DNA of 64,000 bases from CAVUNY01 sp963843535. Lineage in GTDB: Bacteria > Chloroflexota > Anaerolineae > Anaerolineales > Anaerolineaceae. Under the pieces are notes generated by a model that was not told the origin of the DNA, made no database searches, and saw only the letters and a program-made list of their open reading frames with translations. The stretch is taken from NCBI GenBank assembly GCA_963843535.1, contig CAWJKU010000001.1, positions 372,001 through 436,000 of the forward strand. The letters run 5' to 3'. Each line of letters starts with the position of its first letter. Within the stretch, counting starts at the first letter, position 1. This document shows positions 27,984 to 36,960 of this stretch, piece after piece. A program made the position numbers and the translations under genes.

Positions 27984-30494
27984 TTGTCTGGAATGGAACG
28001 ATTTACCCAAAGGGCGCGGCGGGTCCTCAGCCTGGCACACCAGGAAGCGGAACGTCTGCGTCAAAGTACGATCGGCACTGAGCACCTGCTTCTCGGCCTA
28101 ATACAGGAAGAGGGCGGGGTGGCCAGCCGTGTCTTACGGGATCTTGGACTGGAACCGGATCGAATACGTGAACTGGTAGAACGGATGAGTGGTTTTGGTA
28201 GTTATCGCGGTGGAAAGATCGATCTCTCTCCGGGTGTCCAGCAGGTCCTGGAATACGCCATCGATGAAGCCCGAAAATTGGGCCATCATTATATTGGTAC
28301 CGAACATCTGCTATTGGGATTGGTGCGTCTGAACGACGGCGGAGCGATCGATGTCTTCCGCAAATTAGGCGTAACACCCGAACAGATCCGTCGGCAAACT
28401 CGCCGCGTGCTGCAGGAAAGCAGCACGAGCGCTGCCCCTGCGGGCACCCCCCAACAAAGCGCCGGCAGTTCCGGGCGTGCGAATCAGGAAAAAGATAAAG
28501 GTGGAAAAGAACGTGCCAAAACACCTTTAGTAGACCAACTGGCTACTGACCTGACCTCGCTGGCGGAAGAAGGCAAGCTTGATCCGGTTGTGGGCAGGCA
28601 AATGGAAATCGAGCGGGTAATTCAAATTCTTGCACGCCGCAATAAGAATAACCCGGCTTTGATTGGGGAACCCGGCGTCGGCAAAACTGCCATTGTGGAA
28701 GGCCTTGCGCAGCGCATTATTGAAGGAGATGTCCCTGCTCCACTGTTGGATAAACGCGTGCTGCAGCTGGATGTGGGTTCGCTGGTAGCGGGTACGATGT
28801 ACCGCGGCCAATTTGAGGAGCGTCTCAAGCGGGTAATCGATGAACTCAAGGCCTCTGGGGCCATCCTGTTTATTGATGAAGTGCATATGCTGGTGGGCGC
28901 GGGTGCAGCCGGGTCTTCTGTGGATGCGGCCAATATCCTCAAACCCGCCTTATCGCGCGGCGAGCTACAGGTGATTGGCGCGACGACGATCGAGGAATAC
29001 CGCAAGCATATCGAAAGCGATGCGGCGCTCGAAAGGCGTTTCCAACCCATCGTGGTTAATGAGCCCACGGTGGATGAAACAATCGAGATCTTGAAAGGCA
29101 TCCGCACGGCTTATGAAGAGCACCACCGCCTGACGATATCCGATGAGGCCCTGGAAGCAGCCGCCAAGCTTTCTTCACGCTATGTAACCGAACGTTTCTT
29201 GCCCGATAAAGCGATTGACCTGATTGATGAATCTTCATCGCGGGTGCGCATGTACAAAAGCAATGCGGCCAAAATGATGAAGAGCCTGGTTAAAGACCTG
29301 CGCGAAGCCCGGCAGAACCATAATCTGGCGGTTGAAGACGGCCGGTTCGATGACGCCCAAGAACTGCTGGAGCACCAGCAAGAACTTGAAGGGCAGCTCG
29401 ACCGCATGCGCACCGGCTGGGATCGTTCATCGAGCCCCATTGTCGTCGCGGATGATATTGCCGAAGTAGTCTCGATGTGGACGGGTGTTCCGGTCATGCA
29501 GATGGCGCAAGAAGAATCTGTGCGGCTGTTGCACATGGAAGATGAGCTCAAGAGATGGATCGTCGGGCAGGATGAAGCGATCGAGACGATCTCGAAAGCA
29601 GTCCGCCGAGCACGCTCAGGTCTCAAAGATCCCCGCCGCCCCATTGGCTCTTTCATCTTCCTGGGTCCGACCGGCGTCGGCAAGACGGAGCTGACCAAAT
29701 CGCTGGCTCGCTTCCTGTTTGGCAGCGAAGAGGCCCTGGTGCAGCTGGATATGTCGGAGTTCATGGAGCGGCATTCCGTCAGCCGGTTGGTGGGAGCGCC
29801 GCCCGGATACGTGGGCTACGAAGAAGCCGGGCAGCTGACAGAGGCAATTCGCCGCCGGCCCTATTCGATTGTGGTGTTTGACGAAATTGAGAAAGCCCAT
29901 CCTGAAGCGCACAACATGCTGCTGCAGATCATGGAAGAAGGCCAGCTGTCGGACGCCAAGGGGCACAAGGTTGATTTCCGCAATACGATCATCGTCATGA
30001 CCTCCAACATTGGCGCCGACATGATCAAACGCCAATCCGGGCTGGGTTTCCAACTGCAGAAGGATGAGACCCTGGCGGAAGATGAAGCCTACGGCGATAT
30101 GCGCAAGAAGCTGCTCGACTCGCTGAAGAGGGTCTTTCGGCCAGAATTTATCAACCGGCTGGACGGCGTGGTAGTGTTCCGGGCATTGACCAAAGAAAAT
30201 ATCCGCACCATCGTCAATATCGAGCTCGCCAAGGTTTCCGACCGCTTGAAGGAACACAGCATCACCTTGCGGGCCAGCGATGCTGCCCTGGAACAGTTTG
30301 CTGCTGAAGGGTACGATCCCGATATGGGTGCGCGCCCGCTGCGCCGGGTGATGCAGCACAAAGTGGAAGACATCCTTTCGGATGCCCTGCTGGCGAAAGA
30401 ATTCGAAGATGGTGATACGATCCTGATCGATCTCGACGACGATCACCAGATTATGCTGAAAAAGGATCTAAAGGAACCCGAAGGGGTGGCCTGA
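27984..30494 (+). CDS. clpC: ClpC-type AAA+ chaperone / Clp protease ATPase
   Basis: 836 residues from TTG 27984, preferred because AAAGGAGGA lies 6 bases upstream; the frame opens at 27960. Two Clp N-terminal repeats (about 1-145, RVLSLAHQEAERLRQSTIGT and YIGTEHLLLGL), a first AAA domain with Walker A GEPGVGKT near residue 228, a UVR-containing middle region (about 440-490, DGRFDDAQELLEHQQELEGQ), and a second AAA domain with GPTGVGKTE near 561 and the Clp D2 C-terminus. It unfolds substrates for ClpP. McsA/McsB/CtsR genes, partners in Bacillus, are not adjacent. Confidence 0.97.
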   Translation: MSGMERFTQRARRVLSLAHQEAERLRQSTIGTEHLLLGLIQEEGGVASRVLRDLGLEPDRIRELVERMSGFGSYRGGKIDLSPGVQQVLEYAIDEARKLGHHYIGTEHLLLGLVRLNDGGAIDVFRKLGVTPEQIRRQTRRVLQESSTSAAPAGTPQQSAGSSGRANQEKDKGGKERAKTPLVDQLATDLTSLAEEGKLDPVVGRQMEIERVIQILARRNKNNPALIGEPGVGKTAIVEGLAQRIIEGDVPAPLLDKRVLQLDVGSLVAGTMYRGQFEERLKRVIDELKASGAILFIDEVHMLVGAGAAGSSVDAANILKPALSRGELQVIGATTIEEYRKHIESDAALERRFQPIVVNEPTVDETIEILKGIRTAYEEHHRLTISDEALEAAAKLSSRYVTERFLPDKAIDLIDESSSRVRMYKSNAAKMMKSLVKDLREARQNHNLAVEDGRFDDAQELLEHQQELEGQLDRMRTGWDRSSSPIVVADDIAEVVSMWTGVPVMQMAQEESVRLLHMEDELKRWIVGQDEAIETISKAVRRARSGLKDPRRPIGSFIFLGPTGVGKTELTKSLARFLFGSEEALVQLDMSEFMERHSVSRLVGAPPGYVGYEEAGQLTEAIRRRPYSIVVFDEIEKAHPEAHNMLLQIMEEGQLSDAKGHKVDFRNTIIVMTSNIGADMIKRQSGLGFQLQKDETLAEDEAYGDMRKKLLDSLKRVFRPEFINRLDGVVVFRALTKENIRTIVNIELAKVSDRLKEHSITLRASDAALEQFAAEGYDPDMGARPLRRVMQHKVEDILSDALLAKEFEDGDTILIDLDDDHQIMLKKDLKEPEGVA

Positions 30495-30511
30495 ACTTTT
30501 TTTGAGGTTTT

Positions 30512-30550
30512 CGTGTGTGTTTTGGCGGCTTTGCCGCCAAAACACACACG
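30512..30550. repeat. Perfect 18-bp palindrome between clpC and the aldo/keto reductase
   Basis: Arms 30512-30529 and 30533-30550 pair exactly around TTT. The 5' arm is CGTGTGTGTTTTGGCGGC, so U-rich residues are in the 5' arm and A-rich ones in the 3' arm. TTTCTCTTTA follows. The clpC terminator role is plausible; it also belongs to the GTGTTTT palindrome family. Confidence 0.85.
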
Positions 30551-30581
30551 TTTCTCTTTATCCCAACAAGATATCGTAAAA

Positions 30582-31583
30582 TCAAAGGTAGAACTGAGGC
30601 ATTTTGGGTTTGTTGCCCAAAATTTCATCAATCTTTTGCATGACCTCATCGGTTAACAACGGCAGCACATCGAGCGCCTTCAGGTTTTCCTGAACCTGCT
30701 CAACCCGAGATGCGCCGGTGATCACGGTGCTCACATTGGGATTGCGGGCGCACCATGCCAGCGACAGCAGGGTAATATTCGTACCCAGGTCTAGCGCAAA
30801 TTGGGAAAGCTTGCGCACTTTCGCCAGGTTGGCTTCTCCCTCCGGGCCGGTTATCCGGCTGCGCAGCCACTCATATCCGGGCAGTGCCATCCGCGAGTCA
30901 TCCGGGATGCCGTTGTTATATTTACCGGTCAGAATTCCGGATGCCAGCGGCGACCAGATGGTGGTGCCCAGACCGATTTCGCGGTATAAACGGGCAAAGT
31001 CCACTTCAACTCGTTCGCGGACGAGCATATTATATTGGGGCTGGTCCATAGTGGGCGGCACCAGGTTGTACTGGCGGGCCGTGGAATAGGCCTCCATTAT
31101 TTGAGACCCCGTCCATTCGGAAGTGCCCCAATAGAGCACCTTGCCCTGGGTAACCAGGTCGCTCATAGCGCGTACGGTTTCTTCGACCGGCACGTTCGGA
31201 TCGGCGCGGTGGCAGAAATAGAGATCCAGGTAATCGACCTGCAGGCGTTCTAAGGCGTGGTTGCAGGCTTCGATGATATGTTTGCGGCTGAGGCCTTTTT
31301 GGGTAGGCCGGGGGTTGTGCGCACTGCCCCAAAACACCTTGCTGGAAACGATGTAGGTGTCGCGCTGCCAGCCCATTTTCTTCAGCACCTGGCCCATGAT
31401 CAGCTCCGACTGACCGGCAGCGTACGCTTCGGCGTTGTCGAAGAAATTCATGCCACCATCATAGGCTGCTGATAGAATTTTCGTGGCTGCATCCACGTCG
31501 ACCTGCGTGTTGAACGTGACCCACGAGCCAATTGAAAGCAGGCTGACCTGCAGCCCGGATTTGCCTAAACGGCGGTATTCCAT
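30582..31583 (-). CDS. Aldo/keto reductase, voltage-gated K+ channel beta-subunit-like
   Basis: 333 residues, NADPH-dependent TIM-barrel reductase. MEYRRLGKSGLQVSLLSIGS start, catalytic Asp and Tyr in FFDNAEAYAAGQSE, catalytic Lys in IVSSKVFWG, His in YFCHRADPN, cofactor region WSPLASGILTGKYN and SRVEQVQENLKAL. Groups with the Kv-beta/YghZ-type AKR family rather than sugar-specific AKRs. Substrate unknown. A GAGGA-type site precedes the ATG. Single gene facing divergently from the next. Confidence 0.93.
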   Translation of the reverse strand: MEYRRLGKSGLQVSLLSIGSWVTFNTQVDVDAATKILSAAYDGGMNFFDNAEAYAAGQSELIMGQVLKKMGWQRDTYIVSSKVFWGSAHNPRPTQKGLSRKHIIEACNHALERLQVDYLDLYFCHRADPNVPVEETVRAMSDLVTQGKVLYWGTSEWTGSQIMEAYSTARQYNLVPPTMDQPQYNMLVRERVEVDFARLYREIGLGTTIWSPLASGILTGKYNNGIPDDSRMALPGYEWLRSRITGPEGEANLAKVRKLSQFALDLGTNITLLSLAWCARNPNVSTVITGASRVEQVQENLKALDVLPLLTDEVMQKIDEILGNKPKMPQFYL

Positions 31584-31789
31584 TGAGTTCCTCCTGAGGA
31601 ATGGCTTGAAAAAGCCAATGATTTATGTCTTAAGTTTAATCGTTTAAACCTGCATGATCAAGGGTACTAGATTAAAGAGGGTTAATAAACTTTCCGATCT
31701 GGCAAGTCGGTGGCCCATTCAGATAGACCCTATTGTTATAATGACTGGCACTTGTTGAACGAGACTTACCACCTGTAGGAGAGGTTTTG

Positions 31790-32353
31790 ATGAGAAAACT
31801 GATCTACTCTATGCTGGTATCGCTGGATGGCTATGTGGAAGGACCGGACCGCAATATCGATTGGGTTATTATTGATGAAGAGCTTCATCGATTTTTCAAC
31901 GATCTGGAAGCTGAGGAGGATGCATCCCTGTACGGGCGCGGGATGTATGAAACCATGTCGGCTTTTTGGCCAACGGCGGATGAAGATTCTGCCATGCCGG
32001 GTTACGTGCATGAATATGCCCGCATCTGGCGGAATAAGCCGAAAATCGTGTTCTCGAAGACGCTGGAAAAAGTGGCGTGGAATTCCAGGCTGGTCAGGGA
32101 AGATATCGCCGGAGAGGTTTTGAAATTAAAGGCCCAACCTGGAAAAGCGATCTCTGTGGGCGGCGCCCATATTGCTGCGGCATTGGTCAAACGAAATTTG
32201 ATCGATGAATACCAGCTCTTCGTCCAACCCATCATTCTGGGAAGCGGCACGCCGTACTTTCCAAATCTGGACGCAAAAATAGACCTGCAGTTGGTCGAAA
32301 CGCGCAGATTCAACTGCGGGGTGGTTCTCCTCCGCTACCAGAGGCCCGCCTAA
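31790..32353 (+). CDS. Dihydrofolate reductase-like / RibD C-terminal domain protein
   Basis: 187 residues. MRKLIYSMLVSLDGYVEGPD start, LYGRGMYETMSAFWP, KIVFSKTLEKVAWNSRLVRE, ISVGGAHIAAALVKRNLIDE, YQLFVQPIILGSGTPYFPNL: the pattern of stand-alone RibD_C/DHFR-like reductases common in soil bacteria, of unknown substrate. ATG 31790 is chosen with AGGAGAGG upstream; a TTG one codon earlier is less likely. A TATAAT lies at 31737-31742. Its stop codon overlaps by 4 bases the stop of the convergent enolase gene, with no terminator between. Confidence 0.88.
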   Translation: MRKLIYSMLVSLDGYVEGPDRNIDWVIIDEELHRFFNDLEAEEDASLYGRGMYETMSAFWPTADEDSAMPGYVHEYARIWRNKPKIVFSKTLEKVAWNSRLVREDIAGEVLKLKAQPGKAISVGGAHIAAALVKRNLIDEYQLFVQPIILGSGTPYFPNLDAKIDLQLVETRRFNCGVVLLRYQRPA

Positions 32354-33525
32354 AAATTTAAACGGTGCTTGATCTGGATTTTCGATTCGTCCAGCCGGAT
32401 TCCCAGACCCGGCAAACCGGGCAGGGCGATCCTGCCGTTGACCGGGATGTATTGGGGATCAAAGAAAAACTGTTTGTTGGCTTGATGCCGCAGCAGGTAT
32501 TCGACCATCGGCACCACGTTGGGCGGCTGGGCGGCGGCGATGTGCAGGGCGGGTAAGAGCGAATGCCCGTGGGCATAGACCGGGACACCATAAGCAGAGG
32601 CCAGGGCGCATATCTTGACCTGTTCGCTGATCCCGCCGGTCCAGTCCGGGTCCGTCTGGATCACATCCACCGCCTGGCGATCCAGCAGCTCTTTGACCTG
32701 CCAGCGGGTGTATACATGCTCGCCGGTCGCCAGGGGAATCCTGCTCTGGGCACGCAGTTTTGCCAGGCTGCCGGTCCGTTCCGGGAAAAGCGGTTCTTCG
32801 ATCCACAGGGGATGGATGGGCTCCAGCGCCGCGAACATATCCCTGGCATACGGCTCGTCCCATCCCATGTAGGCATCGAAGGCCAGAGGATACTCGTCAC
32901 CCACAGCGGCGCGCACGGCCCGGGCCATCGCCACGTTTTTGGATTTTCCGGCTTCGCTATCTCCCGGTCCGTAGCGAAAAAACCATTTTTGTGCGCCATA
33001 GCCCTGGCTTTTCACTTCCGCGGCCGCCTGGGCTGCGAGGTCAGGTGTGACGGATGAACCCAGCATGCTGGCATAGGCCGGCACCTCCGCCCGGGTAGGA
33101 CCGCCTAACATCTGATAAACCGGCTGGCGGGCCCATTTACCCCGTAAATCCCACAACGCGCAGTCGACAGAGCTGACGGCAGTCACAAACATGCCGGAGC
33201 GCCCGTGACGGTGCAGGCGCAGCATCTGATCGTTAAGCGTCTCAACCGCCAGGGGATCCCGTCCCAGCAGAAAGGGTCCTAGAATGGATGCGATCAGGTA
33301 AGCCTGGTAGGATTCAATCGGTCCAAACAGGCCAATGATGTCTTCGTCAGTATGGATCTCCAGGAAAATATCCTTTTTCAAGTCACCAGATTTCAAAGTG
33401 TAATTCGCGTGGACGTTAAATTCTGGATAAATATCCAAGGGGCGGGCCTGGCGGTCGCCGGGGGGGAACTGCGGTCCGCTCCATTTTCCGGACAGTTCAA
33501 ACAGCTGGACGTCACTGATTTTCAT
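32350..33525 (-). CDS. Mandelate racemase/enolase-family sugar-acid dehydratase
   Basis: 391 residues, enolase superfamily with a capping domain and TIM barrel. Motifs in order: LDIYPEFNVHAN, RHGRSGMFVTAVSSVDCALW, GYGAQKWFFRYGPGDS, metal ligands in AFDAYMGWD, WIEEPLFPE and ATGEHVYTRW, and a catalytic His in VYAHGHSLLPAL after QTDPDWTGGISE. The GEH metal ligand and final His point to an acid-sugar dehydratase such as those for rhamnonate or galactonate; the exact substrate is not determined. ATG 33525 has AAGGA 6 bases upstream; the frame opens to 33648 but the added residues do not match the family. Head-to-head with an MDR dehydrogenase gene. Confidence 0.88.
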   Translation of the reverse strand: MKISDVQLFELSGKWSGPQFPPGDRQARPLDIYPEFNVHANYTLKSGDLKKDIFLEIHTDEDIIGLFGPIESYQAYLIASILGPFLLGRDPLAVETLNDQMLRLHRHGRSGMFVTAVSSVDCALWDLRGKWARQPVYQMLGGPTRAEVPAYASMLGSSVTPDLAAQAAAEVKSQGYGAQKWFFRYGPGDSEAGKSKNVAMARAVRAAVGDEYPLAFDAYMGWDEPYARDMFAALEPIHPLWIEEPLFPERTGSLAKLRAQSRIPLATGEHVYTRWQVKELLDRQAVDVIQTDPDWTGGISEQVKICALASAYGVPVYAHGHSLLPALHIAAAQPPNVVPMVEYLLRHQANKQFFFDPQYIPVNGRIALPGLPGLGIRLDESKIQIKHRLNF

Positions 33526-33549
33526 CGTCATCCTTTTCGGATAGATTGA

Positions 33550-33587
33550 GGATACAATTAGTGTATCCAATTCCATAAGGTTTGCAA
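33550..33587 (-). promoter_or_regulatory. Promoter with overlapping operator for the dehydratase gene
   Basis: On the minus strand, TTGCAA (33582-33587), 16-base spacer, TACACT (33560-33565). An inverted repeat GGATACA-ATTAG-TGTATCC (33550-33568) covers the -10, a typical place for a sugar-acid repressor such as a GntR protein. No regulator gene is adjacent. Confidence 0.5.
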
Positions 33588-33748
33588 TGTCTGCTTTGAG
33601 CTTTTCTGGTGGTTTACCCAGGAAATCTCCGCCGGGATGGCGCCGCACCGGGTCGTACTTAAAGACAATGCATTGGTTTTACAGGCGGCGTGATGACAGC
33701 CAGGATGCAGGCATCTGGCGCTGCTCGGCTCAGAGTAGAGGAGGAAGG

Positions 33749-34756
33749 ATGAAGGCAGTTATTTTTACAGGTCCAGAGCAGGTTGAGGTCGCCCAGGTTG
33801 CGGACCCCATCTGTCAGCCGGATGAGGTGGTGATCCTGGTTGCCAGGGTGGGGCTGTGCGGGACCGACCTGCACATTTATCATAACGAGTACATGTCTCA
33901 TTTCCCGGTCATTGGCGGGCACGAGTTCTGCGGAACGATCGTCGAAGTGGGCAAGGCAGTAGTAGATTTTTTGCCCGGCCAGCGAGTGGCGGCTGACCCC
34001 AACCTGTACTGCGGGCACTGCGATTTCTGCCGGGATGAGAAGGCCAACCACTGCCTGAATTGGGTAGGAGTGGGGGTCACCCGGCCAGGGGCTTTTGCCG
34101 AGTTTGTGGCGGTGCCTGCCCGGGCCTGCTACCTGCTGCCTGATGGCCTGACGGACCTGCAGGGTGCGTTTATTGAGCCAGTTTCCTGCGTGGCGCATGC
34201 CATGAACCGCCTGCGCGTCTGGCCGGGGGATGAGGTGTTGATTCTGGGAGCCGGGCCAATGGGTTTGATCTTGAGCCAGGTGCTGCGGCACAGCGGCGCC
34301 GCCCAGGTGGCGGTGGTCGAGAAACAGGCAGCGCGCCTGGAACTGGCAGCCAGGTTGGGGGCCACCCTGACCGTAGCGGCTGGTCCGGGGCAGGATGAAA
34401 CCCTGCGAGCCGCGGCGCCGTACGGATTTTCGATTGTGATCGACGCTACCGGCAGCCCGCGGGTGATCGAGGGCGCATTCCGATACCTGAAACCGCGCGG
34501 ACAGTATCTGCAGTTTGGGGTCGCGCCAAAGAATGCCGAGGTCAGGATCCGCCCTTATGACATCTTCAAAAATGATTGGACCATTTTAGGCAGTTTTGCC
34601 CTGTGCTATACTTTTCAGCCGGCGATCGCCTGGTTGACGAGTGGGGTGGTGGACGTGAATCCGCTGGTCAGCCACGTTTTACCGCTGGATGGATTTCCTC
34701 ACGGGCTGTCGGAGTTCGAAGCCGGGCGCACCTTGAAAGTACACCTGGTGCCTTGA
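33749..34756 (+). CDS. Zinc-dependent medium-chain dehydrogenase (sugar/polyol type)
   Basis: 335 residues from ATG 33749, with AGAGGAGG upstream; the frame opens at 33587 but only 33749 fits the family. Catalytic zinc ligands in VGLCGTDLHIYHNEY, GGHEFCG and a later Glu (FIEPVSC), structural zinc Cys in YCGHCDFCRDEKANHC, NAD(P)-binding ILGAGPMGLILSQVL. Similar to sorbitol, threonine and galactitol-phosphate dehydrogenases; the substrate is not set by sequence. Precedes a GH127 gene and faces the dehydratase, so it fits a sugar or sugar-acid catabolic unit. Confidence 0.92.
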   Translation: MKAVIFTGPEQVEVAQVADPICQPDEVVILVARVGLCGTDLHIYHNEYMSHFPVIGGHEFCGTIVEVGKAVVDFLPGQRVAADPNLYCGHCDFCRDEKANHCLNWVGVGVTRPGAFAEFVAVPARACYLLPDGLTDLQGAFIEPVSCVAHAMNRLRVWPGDEVLILGAGPMGLILSQVLRHSGAAQVAVVEKQAARLELAARLGATLTVAAGPGQDETLRAAAPYGFSIVIDATGSPRVIEGAFRYLKPRGQYLQFGVAPKNAEVRIRPYDIFKNDWTILGSFALCYTFQPAIAWLTSGVVDVNPLVSHVLPLDGFPHGLSEFEAGRTLKVHLVP

Positions 34757-34827
34757 GAGAGTAATAACCACCGGGGCTTTTACGCTTAACCGATTGGACA
34801 GGCAAGCTGTCATATGGAGCTGAAACC

Positions 34828-36727
34828 ATGGAACCATTAAATCCACTCGCATTTACTCCCCTGCCGTTGGGCGCCGTGCGTCCTTTGGGCTGGCTCGCAA
34901 GGCAGCTGCGCATCCAGGCAGACGGCCTGAGCGGCCACCTGGATGAAATCTGGCCGGATGTGAAGGATTCACGCTGGTTTGGGGGAAACGCTGAGGGTTG
35001 GGAGCGAGCTCCCTATTGGCTGGATGGGTTTATCGCCCTGGCTTTTGTGCTGGATGACCAGGCTCTCAAAGACCGCGCGGCCAGGTATATCGAATACATC
35101 CTGGATCACCAGGAAGAAGACGGCTGGTTAGGGCCACGGGCCATGGTTGAAGCCAGCGGCAGGCCTGAGAATTACAACTACGACCTGTGGGGCCAGCTGT
35201 TGGCGCTAAAAGTACTGGCCGAGTACCACGCCGCCACCGGAAATGAGCGCGTGCTGGCGGCGATCGAGCGCAATTTGCGCTGCATCGAGCGTGTGATCGA
35301 CCGCAAACCGCTGTTTAATTGGGGGCATTCCCGCTGGTTTGAAGGATTGGTGGCACTTTACCAGCTGTATGAACGACAGCCGACGCAGTGGCTGTGGGAC
35401 CTGGCAGTCAAGCTGCAGGGCCAGGGCTTCCATTGGGGCGAGTTCTTCCGCCGCTGGCCCCTGACAGGCGCAACGTCGAAAGGCCGCTGGAATTATATGG
35501 GACACGTGGTCAACAATGCCATGGCGGTCAAGGCACACGCCTTGTGGTGGCGGATGAGCGGGGAAGAAGCTGACCTCAACACGGTTTACGACATAATCGA
35601 AAAGCTCGATCGTTACCACGGGATGGCGACCGGCATGTTCACCGGCGACGAGTGCCTGGCGGGACGCAGCCCCACCCAGGGCACCGAATTGTGCGCCGTA
35701 GTTGAGTATGCCTATTCTTTAGAGACGCTGCTGTCCATTATGGGCGACCCGGCTTTTGGAGACCGCCTGGAAAAAGTGGTCTTCAATGCCTTGCCGGCGA
35801 CGTTTTCTCCGGATATGTGGTCGCACCAGTATGACCAGCAGGTCAACCAGGTGGAGTGCAGCGTTCAGGATGGACGTACCTGGAATACCAATGGACCTGA
35901 AGTCAAACCTGTTCGGGCTGGAACCCAATTACGGCTGCTGTACGGCCAATCTCAGCCAGGGTTGGCCGAAGTTCGCTGCCCACCTGTGGATGCGCTCTCC
36001 GGACGGAGGGCTGGCAGCCCTGGCTTACGCTCCCAGCCAGGTCCATTTTGAGGTTGAGGGCACTCCGGTTACGGTGCGCCTGGAAACGGGATATCCTTTC
36101 CGCTCCGAGCTGGACTTTACCGTCTCGGCCGGTAAATCTGTGAAATTTCCGCTTTACCTGAGAATTCCGGCCTGGGCGGAAAACGCGACCCTGGTGGTCG
36201 CCGGGCAGCTTTATCCTGCGCTTCTACCGGGTTCGATCTTCAAGCTTGACTATGATTGGAGCGGCGAGACCCGTTTGCTGCTGACTCTGCCGATGAAAAC
36301 GGAATTATGGCGCGGGCATCACAAATCGGCGGCGGTCGTGCGCGGACCGCTGGTTTACTCCTTGAAAATCGGCGAAGATTGGCGGCAGGTAAATGCTGAA
36401 AAACCCGGACACGAACTGCCGCACGGCGATTGGGAGGTTTTTGCGACTACGCCCTGGAATTATGGGCTGAAAGTGAAAGAAAAAACACTCAGCCGGGATG
36501 TGATTTTTGAAAATCGCCCGCCGGGAGAATTTCCTTTCTCACCTGAAGGCGCGCCTGTCATCGCCCGCGTGCAGGGGCGGCGCCTGCCCGGCTGGTCCAT
36601 GGTAAACGGCTCGGCGGGAGAGAACCCGTCCAGCCCGGTTGAATCGGACGAACCGCTTGAGGATTTGACCCTGATCCCATACGGCTGCACCAATCTGAGG
36701 GTGACGGAATTTCCGCTGTTAAAATAG
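34828..36727 (+). pseudogene. GH127-like beta-L-arabinofuranosidase, split by a one-base frameshift
   Basis: Two overlapping frames (34828-36051 and one open from 35756 to 36727) together give one GH127-type protein of about 630 residues. Reading frame 1 through NTNGPE, one extra G near 35902 then shifts the frame; removing it gives GPESNLFGLEPNYGCCTANL, the expected family sequence. GH127 enzymes use Cys/Glu residues around a zinc ion: GTELC (Glu287, Cys289) lies before the shift and the Cys pair of NYGCC after it. Without correction the product ends with a nonsense tail. A sequencing error, true pseudogene or recoding are all possible. Ribosome site GGAG is 9 bases before ATG 34828. Confidence 0.85.
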
Positions 36728-36773
36728 CCCGGTTCGCAGATCGCGGCGGATGATTGCTATAAATACCCTATAT

Positions 36774-36825
36774 GATGTTTGGGGAGTTGTTTTGAAACTT
36801 GCTTCGCAAGTTTCAAAACAACTCC
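36774..36825. repeat. 20-bp palindrome with degenerate outer arm, upstream of radA
   Basis: Inner arms 36783-36802 and 36806-36825 pair perfectly around TTC. Left flank GATGTTTG (36774-36781) has a partly lost partner. Homologous to the palindrome at 58303-58361. The rest of the 233-base gap before radA contains no ORF; it includes a short segment AGTGCGAGAAGC similar in style to 62440-62450. Confidence 0.85.
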
Positions 36826-36945
36826 AATAATCATGTTGAGTGGCTCGCGCAGTGCGAGAAGCGTAAAAGGCGCACCGAAACCCATCGATACGCAAGACCG
36901 TCACTAAAAAAAATGTTCTATAATCTGTTTGATTGATGCCTGCCC

Positions 36946-36954
36946 TGATATAAT
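36946..36954 (+). promoter_or_regulatory. Extended -10 promoter of radA, start at or near the ATG
   Basis: TGATATAAT gives an extended -10 (TGN plus TATAAT at 36949-36954). The radA ATG begins 7 bases downstream of the hexamer, so the transcript would begin about at the start codon. Confidence 0.55.
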
Positions 36955-36960
36955 ACATAT

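Noticed and set aside
29616..30446. 276-codon minus-strand ORF opposite clpC
   Set aside because: Mirror of a conserved AAA domain; no independent evidence.
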